NCBI RefSeq assembly: GCF_905171765.1
Contig: NC_053393.1
Coordinates: 187,205,921 to 187,269,920 of the forward strand
Length of the DNA stretch: 64,000 nucleotides
Reading direction: 5' to 3'
Origin: Bufo bufo
Lineage: Eukaryota; Chordata; Amphibia; Anura; Bufonidae
The position numbers and the translations under genes were made by a program. Below, piece by piece: positions 56,401 to 64,000 of the stretch (positions are counted from its first letter, which is position 1; each line of letters begins with the position of its first letter). The notes below the pieces were generated by a model. It searched no databases. It was given only the letters and a program-made list of their open reading frames with translations, and had not been told where the DNA came from.

Positions 56401-56878
56401 TGTGCGTTAGTGCATTCTATCTCTTCCACCCCTGGGGAAGGGCTAGGTGGATGCCTTTGGGAAACCCTGGCAGCAGAGTCTTCAAACAGCATAAGAGACT
56501 GCTGCATAACTTGAGGCTCAGACAGTTTCCCTGATATGCATGGGGGTGATGTGACAGACCGATGGCCTTGTTTTCATGCGCCATCTGTGCGCTTTCTGCA
56601 GAAGACTGGGTGGGAGATAATGTGAACGTGCTGGATCCACTGTCGGCCACCCAATTGACTAATGCCTGCACCTGCTCAGGCCTTACCACCCCTAGAACGG
56701 CATTGGGCCCCACCAAATATCGCTGTAAATTCTGCTGGCTACTGGGACCTGAGGTAGTTGGTTCACTAGGACGTGTGGCTGTGGCAGAACGGCCACGTCC
56801 TCTCCCAGCACCAGAGGGTCCACTAACACCACCACGACCATGTCCACGTCCGCGTCCCTTATTAGATGTTTTCCTCAT
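53459..56878 (-). pseudogene. hAT transposase with BED zinc finger (element B), decayed
   Basis: About 1,120 codons in five open pieces. N-terminus (from ATG at 56878): MRKTSNKGRGRGHGRG, a Gly/Arg-rich tail, then acidic sequence; BED-type finger near 56045-55895 (SSLAWHFFKQCADDKIRVVC, CTLCHQ ... HLHAKH); catalytic core with DKIKCALRNAICGKVHLTTD and WTSKHGQGRYISLTAHW (near 55400); VCDNGRNLVAAL and CLAHVLNLVVQK (near 54900); an acidic Glu/Asp tract near 54300; and the C-terminal dimerisation region LEVLACPAASVLSERVFSRG (near 53570), the hAT hallmark. Defects: frameshifts near 56540 and 55000; in-frame stops at 55668 (TAG), 55566 (TAA) and 54323 (TAG). Known role of the family: cut-and-paste transposition with 8-bp target duplications. 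This copy is inactive. Confidence 0.93.
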
Positions 56879-56894
56879 TGTTCCCGTTCACCAC

Positions 56895-59800
56895 AATTTT
56901 GAGAATGGCAAATTTGGGAATGGTTTTTCAACCCAGAAAAAAAAGTGTGCTTTTACGGTCACTACAAATAACTTGACCAGCTAAAACAGTACAGATTTGT
57001 TTAAATAGAGATGTGAGGCCTGTTTTTTTTTGCGCTGTGTGACAGGTATAGGTTTAATCACAGAATCAGACTTCTATCAGCACGCTAGCGTGTGTCTTAG
57101 GTTTTTCTGAATGACACTATCACTAGCTTCAATGTAAGATATTCTTTTTGGGATAGATTTCAAGTAGGCCTCAAATACCAGAAACTAGTTATTTTGAGAA
57201 TGGCAAATTTGGGAATGGTTTTTCAACCCAGAAAAAAAAGTGTGCTTTTACGGTCACTACAAATAACTTGACCAGCTAAAACAGTACAGATTTGGTTAAA
57301 TAGAGATGTGAGGCCTGTTTTTTTTTGCGCTGTGTGACAGGTATAGGTTTAATCACAGAATCAGATTTCTATCAGCACGCTAGCGTGTGTCTTAGGTTTT
57401 TCTGAATGACACTATGAGTACCTTCAATGTAAGATATTCTTTTTGGGATAGATTTCAAGTAGGCCTCAAATACCAGAAACTAGTTATTTTGAGAATGGCA
57501 AATTTGGGAATGGTTTTTCAACCCAGAAAAAAAAGTGTGCTTTTACGGTCACTACAAATAACTTGACCAGCTAAAAGAGTACAGATTTGGTTAAATAGAG
57601 ATGTGAGGCCTTTTTTTTTTTGCGCTGTGTGACAGTTATAGGTTTAATCACAGAATCAGACTTCTATCAGCACGCTAGCGTGTGTCTTAGGTTTTTCTGA
57701 ATGACACTATCACTAGCTTCAATGTAAGATATTCTTTTTGGGATAGATTTCAAGTAGGCCTCAAATACCAGAAACTAGTTATTTTGAGAATGGCAAATTT
57801 GGGAATGGTTTTTCAACCCAGAAAAAAAAGTGTGCTTTTACGGTCACTACAAATAACTTGACCAGCTAAAACAGTACAGATTTGGTTAAATAGAGATGTG
57901 AGGCCTGTTTTTTTTTGCGCTGTGTGACAGGTATAGGTTTAATCACAGAATCAGATTTCTATCAGCACGCTAGCGTGTGTCTTAGGTTTTTCTGAATGAC
58001 ACTATGAGTACCTTCAATGTAAGATATTCTTTTTGGGATAGATTTCAAGTAGGCCTCAAATACCAGAAACTAGTTATTTTGAGAATGGCAAATTTGGGAA
58101 TGGTTTTTCAACCCAGAAAAAAAAGTGTGCTTTTACGGTCACTACAAATAACTTGACCAGCTAAAAGAGTACAGATTTGGTTAAATAGAGATGTGAGGCC
58201 TTTTTTTTTTTGCGCTGTGTGACAGTTATAGGTTTAATCACAGAATCAGACTTCTATCAGCACGCTAGCGTGTGTCTTAGGTTTTTCTGAATGACACTAT
58301 CACTAGCTTCAATGTAAGATATTCTTTTTGGGATAGATTTCAAGTAGGCCTCAAATACCAGAAACTAGTTATTTTGAGAATGGCAAATTTGGGAATGGTT
58401 TTTCAACCCAGAAAAAAAAGTGTGCTTTTACGGTCACTACAAATAACTTGACCAGCTAAAACAGTACAGATTTGGTTAAATAGAGATGTGAGGCCTGTTT
58501 TTTTTTGCGCTGTGTGACAGGTATAGGTTTAATCACAGAATCAGATTTCTATCAGCACGCTAGCGTGTGTCTTAGGTTTTTCTGAATGACACTATCAGTA
58601 CCTTCAATGTAAGATATTCTTTTTGGGATAGATTTCAAGTAGGCCTCAAATACCAGAAACTAGTTATTTTGAGAATGGCAAATTTGGGAATGGTTTTTCA
58701 ACCCAGAAAAAAAAGTGTGCTTTTACGGTCACTACAAATAACTTGACCAGCTAAAACAGTACAGATTTGGTTAAATAGAGATGTGAGGCCTGTTTTTTTT
58801 TGCGCTGTGTGACAGGTATAGGTTTAATCACAGAATCAGATTTCTATCAGCACGCTAGCGTGTGTCTTAGGTTTTTCTGAATGACACTATCAGTACCTTC
58901 AATGTAAGATATTCTTTTTGGGATAGATTTCAAGTAGGCCTCAAATACCAGAAACTAGTTATTTTGAGAATGGCAAATTTGGGAATGTTTTTTCAACCCA
59001 GAAAAAAAAGTGTGCTTTTACGGTTACTACAAATAACTTGACCAGCTAAAAGAGTACAGATTTGGTTAAATAGAGATGTGAGGCCTGTTTTTTTTTGCGC
59101 TGTGTGACAGGTATAGGTTTAATCACAGAATCAGATTATTATCAGCACGCTAGCGTGTGTCTTAGGTTTTTCTGAATGACACTATGAGTACCTTCAATGT
59201 AAGATATTCTTTTTGGGATAGATTTCAAGTAGGCCTCAAATACCAGAAACTAGTTATTTTGAGAATGGCAAATTTGGGAATGGTTTTTCAACCCAGAAAA
59301 AAAAGTGTGCTTTTACGGTCACTACAAATAACTTGACCAGCTAAAAGAGTACAGATTTGGTTAAATAGAGATGTGAGGCCTTTTTTTTTTGCGCTGTGTG
59401 ACAGTTATAGGTTTAATCACAGAATCAGACTTCTATCAGCACGCTAGCGTGTGTCTTAGGTTTTTCTGAATGACACTATCACTAGCTTCAATGTAAGATA
59501 TTCTTTTTGGGATAGATTTCAAGTAGGCCTCAAATACCAGAAACTAGTTATTTTGAGAATGGCAAATTTGGGAATGGTTTTTCAACCCAGAAAAAAAGTG
59601 TGCTTTTACGGTCACTACAAATAACTTGACCAGCTAAAACAGTACAGATTTGGTTAAATAGAGATGTGAGGCCTGTTTTTTTTTGCGCTGTGTGACAGGT
59701 ATAGGTTTAATCACAGAATCAGATTTCTATCAGCACGCTAGCGTGTGTCTTAGGTTTTTCTGAATGACACTATCAGTACCTTCAATGTAAGATATTCTTT

Positions 59801-62800
59801 TTGGGATAGATTTCAAGTAGGCCTCAAATACCAGAAACTAGTTATTTTGAGAATGGCAAACTTGGGAATGGTTTTTCAACCCAGAAAAAAAAGTGTGCTT
59901 TTACGGTCACTACAAATAACTTGACCAGCTAAAAGAGTACAGATTTGGTTAAATAGAGATGTGAGGCCTTTTTTTTTTGCGCTGTGTGACAGTTATAGGT
60001 TTAATCACAGAATCAGACTTCTATCAGCACGCTAGCGTGTGTCTTAGGTTTTTCTGAATGACACTATCACTAGCTTCAATGTAAGATATTCTTTTTGGGA
60101 TAGATTTCAAGTAGGCCTCAAATACCAGAAACTAGTTATTTTGAGAATGGCAAATTTGGGAATGTTTTTTCAACCCAGAAAAAAAAGTGTGCTTTTACGG
60201 TTACTACAAATAACTTGACCAGCTAAAACAGTACAGATTTGGTTAAATAGAGATGTGAGGCCTGTTTTTTTTTGCGCTGTGTGACAGGTATAGGTTTAAT
60301 CACAGAATCAGATTTCTATCAGCACGCTAGCGTGTGTCTTAGGTTTTTCTGAATGACACTATCACTAGCTTCAATGTAAGATATTCTTTTTGGGATAGAT
60401 TTCAAGTAGGCCTCAAATACCAGAAACTAGTTATTTTGAGAATGGCAAATTTGGGAATGGTTTTTCAACCCAGAAAAAAAAGTGTGCTTTTACGGTCACT
60501 ACAAATAACTTGACCAGCTAAAACAGTACAGATTTGGTTAAATAGAGATGTGAGGCCTGTTTTTTTTTGCGCTGTGTGACAGGTATAGGTTTAATCACAG
60601 AATCAGATTTCTATCAGCACGCTAGCGTGTGTCTTAGGTTTTTCTGAATGACACTATCAGTACCTTCAATGTAAGATATTCTTTTTGGGATAGATTTCAA
60701 GTAGGCCTCAAATACCAGAAACTAGTTATTTTGAGAATGGCAAATTTGGGAATGGTTTTTCAACCCAGAAAAAAAAGTGTGCTTTTACGGTCACTACAAA
60801 TAACTTGACCAGCTAAAAGAGTACAGATTTGGTTAAATAGAGATGTGAGGCCTTTTTTTTTTGCGCTGTGTGACAGTTATAGGTTTAATCACAGAATCAG
60901 ACTTCTATCAGCACGCTAGCGTGTGTCTTAGGTTTTTCTGAATGACACTATCACTAGCTTCAATGTAAGATATTCTTTTTGGGATAGATTTCAAGTAGGC
61001 CTCAAATACCAGAAACTAGTTATTTTGAGAATGGCAAATTTGGGAATGTTTTTTCAACCCAGAAAAAAAAGTGTGCTTTTACGGTTACTACAAATAACTT
61101 GACCAGCTAAAACAGTACAGATTTGGTTAAATAGAGATGTGAGGCCTGTTTTTTTTTGCGCTGTGTGACAGGTATAGGTTTAATCACAGAATCAGATTTC
61201 TATCAGCACGCTAGCGTGTGTCTTAGGTTTTTCTGAATGACACTATCACTAGCTTCAATGTAAGATATTCTTTTTGGGATAGATTTCAAGTAGGCCTCAA
61301 ATACCAGAAACTAGTTATTTTGAGAATGGCAAATTTGGGAATGGTTTTTCAACCCAGAAAGAAAAGTGTGCTTTTACGGTCACTACAAATAACTTGACCA
61401 GCTAAAACAGTACAGATTTGGTTAAATAGAGATGTAAGGCCTGTTTTTTTTTGCGCTGTGTGACAGGTATAGGTTTAATCACAGAATCAGATTTCTATCA
61501 GCACGCTAGCGTGTGTCTTAGGTTTTTCTGAATGACACTATCACTAGCTTCAATGTAAGATATTCTTTTTGGGATAGATTTCAAGTAGGCCTCAAATACC
61601 AGAAACTAGTTATTTTGAGAATGGCAAATTTGGGAATGGTTTTTCAACCCAGAAAAAAAAAGTGTGCTTTTACGGTCACTACAAATAACTTGACCAGCTA
61701 AAACAGTACAGATTTGGTTAAATAGAGATGTGAGGCCTGTTTTTTTTTTGCGCTGTGTGACAGGTATAGGTTTAATCACAGAATCAGATTTCTATCAGCA
61801 CGCTAGCGTGTGTCTTAGGTTTTTCTGAATGACACTATCACTAGCTTCAATGTAAGATATTCTTTTTGGGATAGATTTCAAGTAGGCCTCAAATACCAGA
61901 AACTAGTTATTTTGAGAATGGCAAATTTGGGAATGGTTTTTCAACCCAGAAAAAAAAAGTGTGCTTTTACGGTCACTACAAATAACTTGACCAGCTAAAA
62001 CAGTACAGATTTGGTTAAATAGAGATGTGAGGCCTGTTTTTTTTTGCGCTGTGTGACAGGTATAGGTTTAATCACAGAATCAGACTTCTATCTGCACGCT
62101 AGCGTGTGTCTTAGGTTTTTCTGAATGACACTATCACTAGCTTCAATGTAAGATATTCTTTTTGGGATAGATTTCAAGTAGGCCTCAAATACCAGAAACT
62201 AGTTATTTTGAGAATGGCAAATTTGGGAATGGTTTTTCAACCCAGAAAGAAAAGTGTGCTTTTACGGTCACTACAAATAACTTGACCAGCTAAAACAGTA
62301 CAGATTTGGTTAAATAGAGATGTGAGGCCTGTTTTTTTTTGCGCTGTGTGACAGGTATAGGTTTAATCACAGAATCAGATTTCTATCAGCACGCTAGCGT
62401 GTGTCTTAGGTTTTTCTGAATGACACTATCACTAGCTTCAATGTAAGATATTCTTTTTGGGATAGATTTCAAGTAGGCCTCAAATACCAGAAACTAGTTA
62501 TTTTGAGAATGGCAAATTTGGGAATGGTTTTTCAACCCAGAAAAAAAAGTGTGCTTTTACAGTCACTACAAATAACTTGACCAGCTAAAACAGTACAGAT
62601 TTGGTTAAATAGAGATGTGAGGCCTGTTTTTTTTTGCGCTGTGTGACAGGTATAGGTTTAATCACAAAATCAGATTTCTATCAGCACGCTAGCGTGTGTC
62701 TTAGGTTTTTCTGAATGACACTATCACTAGCTTCAATGTAAGATATTCTTTTTGGGATAGATTTCAAGTAGGCCTCAAATACCAGAAACTAGTTATTTTG

Positions 62801-63225
62801 AGAATGGCAAATTTGGGAATGGTTTTTCAACCCAGAAAAAAAAGTGTGCTTTTACGGTCACTACAAATAACTTGACCAGCTAAAACAGTACAGATTTGGT
62901 TAAATAGAGATGTGAGGCCTGTTTTTTTTTGCGCTGTGTGACAGGTATAGGTTTAATCACAGAATCAGACTTCTATCTGCACGCTAGCGTGTGTCTTAGG
63001 TTTTTCTGAATGACACTATCACTAGCTTCAATGTAAGATATTCTTTTTGGGATAGATTTCAAGTAGGCCTCAAATACCAGAAACTTGTTATTTTGAGAAT
63101 GGCAAATTTGGGAATGGTTTTTCAACCCAGAAAAAAAAGTGTGCTTTTACGGTCACTACAAATAACTTGACCAGCTAAAACAGTACAGATTTGGTTGAAT
63201 AGAAATGTCAGGTCTATTTTTTAGG
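56895..63225. repeat. Satellite array, 295-bp unit, 21.4 copies
   Basis: 'gagaatggcaaatttgggaa' marks unit starts at 56901, 57196, 57491, 57786, 58081, 58376, 58671, 58966, 59261, 59555, 59849, 60143, 60438, 60733, 61027, 61322, 61617, 61914, 62210, 62505, 62800 and 63095. Spacing is 294-297 bp, the differences lying in A and T runs. Units are about 97-99 percent alike. Each contains the 12-bp palindrome cacgctagcgtg and a T-run before 'gcgctgtgtgacag'. No open frame of note. Confidence 0.99.
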
Positions 63226-63229
63226 CGCT

Positions 63230-63540
63230 GGGTGACAGGCTCAGCTTGCCTCTGATGTAATATATGGCCAAAAAATAACCACACTGTTGATGGTTAAATG
63301 CACTTCGGTGACACAGGCTCAGCCTGCACCAGATGTAGTATATGGCCAAAAAATAATCAGACTGTCGATGGTTAAATGCACTTCGGTGACACAGGCTCAG
63401 CCTGCAGCTGATGTAGTATATGGCCAAAAAATAACCAGACTGTTGATGGTTAAATGCACTTCGGTGACACAGGCTCAGCCTGCAGCTGATGTAGGATATA
63501 GCACAAAATAACCACACTATCGATGGTTAAATACACTTGG
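63230..63540. repeat. Tandem array, 78-bp unit, 4 copies
   Basis: Starts 'ggtgacacaggctcagcctg' at 63307, 63385 and 63463, with a diverged first unit at 63230. The unit includes 'gatgtagtatatggccaaaa' and 'gttgatggttaaatgcactt'. It directly follows the 295-bp array. Confidence 0.95.
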
Positions 63541-63800
63541 TCATAGCTTGTGCTGGCGCACCACAAGTCACAAAATGGCCGCCGATCACCCCAGAAAAAA
63601 AGTGATCTAAAAACGCTCTGGGCAGCCTCAAAAAAGTGAGCAAGTCAATAATGGCACTTCAATGATCCACAGCTGCAGATCGATCACAGAATCAAGTCTT
63701 TTGGAGGAGTTAATCTGCCTAATCTCGCCCTAACGTCGCAGCTGCAACCTCTCCCTATACTGATCATAGCAGAGTGACGTGCGGCGCTACGTGACTCCAG

Positions 63801-63910
63801 CTTAAATAGAGGCTGGGTCACATGCTGCACTGGCCAATCACAGTCATGCCAATAGTAGGCATGGCTGTGATGGCCTCTTGGGGCAAGTAGTATGACGCTT
63901 GTTGATTGGC
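63801..63910 (-). promoter_or_regulatory. Promoter-like block of element B (toward transposase)
   Basis: Reading the minus strand: a CCAAT box (agccaatca, from 63909), a reversed CCAAT (attggcca, near 63836), then TATA-like tctatttaag (63810-63801). The block is conserved in element A at 20066-20170 although the rest of A is largely replaced. It lies at the transposase-proximal end in minus orientation, but 6.9 kb upstream of the first transposase codon, with the satellite in between. Confidence 0.5.
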
Positions 63911-64000
63911 TGCTTTGCAGCCTTTCAAAAAGCGCCAAGAAAGCGCCGAACACCGAACCCGAACCCGGACTTTTACGAAAATGTTCGGGTTCGGGTCCGT

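Larger units (their letters stand above)
52823..64000. mobile_element. hAT-like element B (>11.1 kb; continues past window)
   Basis: Left end tagagttgagcgaacacctg followed by a dense cluster of ttcggg and cccgaa motifs (52845-52960), probable subterminal transposase-binding repeats. The right subterminal cluster is at 63945-64000, with the terminus just outside the window. It contains a decayed BED-finger hAT transposase on the minus strand (56878-53459), a 295-bp satellite (56895-63225), a 78-bp array and a promoter-like block. Element A at 16822 is a deletion derivative of the same family. hAT elements usually span 2-5 kb, so the satellite accounts for most of the excess. Confidence 0.88.

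Noticed and set aside
53658..56984. Plus-strand open frames opposite the hAT transposase (up to 159 codons)
   Set aside because: Shadows of the minus-strand coding sequence with low-complexity Ser/Pro/Arg content.

Overview
This window reads as repeat-dense nuclear DNA from a vertebrate, most likely an anuran amphibian. The inference rests on Penelope-like elements with GIY-YIG endonucleases, L1, CR1 and L2-type LINEs, several Tc1-like elements, hAT elements, TTAA-flanked elements, and short families whose ends resemble ones common in frog genomes (tagagttgagcgaac-type ends; the 'gacctatcc..ggataggtc' fold-back family). I find no host protein-coding exon, rRNA or tRNA that I can support. Every sizeable protein match is to a transposable element, and nearly all are broken.

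Layout. 1-5054: a direct local duplication (1-1817 and 3237-5054) with two adjacent fold-back MITEs between the copies. 5125-12345: a Tc1-like transposon split by a 6.2 kb Penelope-like retroelement, made of one long minus-strand copy (ORF1, RT, GIY-YIG endonuclease) joined head-to-head to a shorter plus-strand copy and flanked by a 12-bp target duplication. 12345-16821: AT-rich, with small tandem repeats. 16822-20275: a deleted hAT-like element (A) carrying a 92-bp satellite. 22520-24566 and 27046-28160: two copies of a non-autonomous hAT element with G-rich minisatellites; a decayed Tc1-like transposase lies between them. 29950-32489: a 5'-truncated L1. 32840-33430: an L2/CR1-like LINE tail. 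34690-39630: a second Penelope-like relic, split inside its endonuclease by a 3.9 kb TTAA-flanked element that contains a chain of 13 hairpins. 39845-42671: an L1 with both ends, an intact ORF1 and most of ORF2 deleted. 43150-43852: a CR1 tail. 45565-47210: a Tc1-like element with both terminal repeats. 50299-51952: a hAT MITE with a 19-bp minisatellite. 52823 to the window end: a hAT element (B, over 11 kb) with a decayed BED-finger transposase and a 6.3 kb, 295-bp satellite lying between its probable promoter and its coding region.

The main themes are nesting, with clean target duplications giving the order of insertion, and hAT-family elements acting as hosts of tandem arrays (92, about 100, 295, 78, about 30-40 and 19 bp units). 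The most unusual items are the satellite-bearing hAT pair, the hairpin chain in the TTAA element, a canonically phased A-AAA-AAG slippery heptamer between Penelope ORF1 and RT, and hammerhead-like motifs in both Penelope elements. All calls come from reading the sequence; no database search was run.
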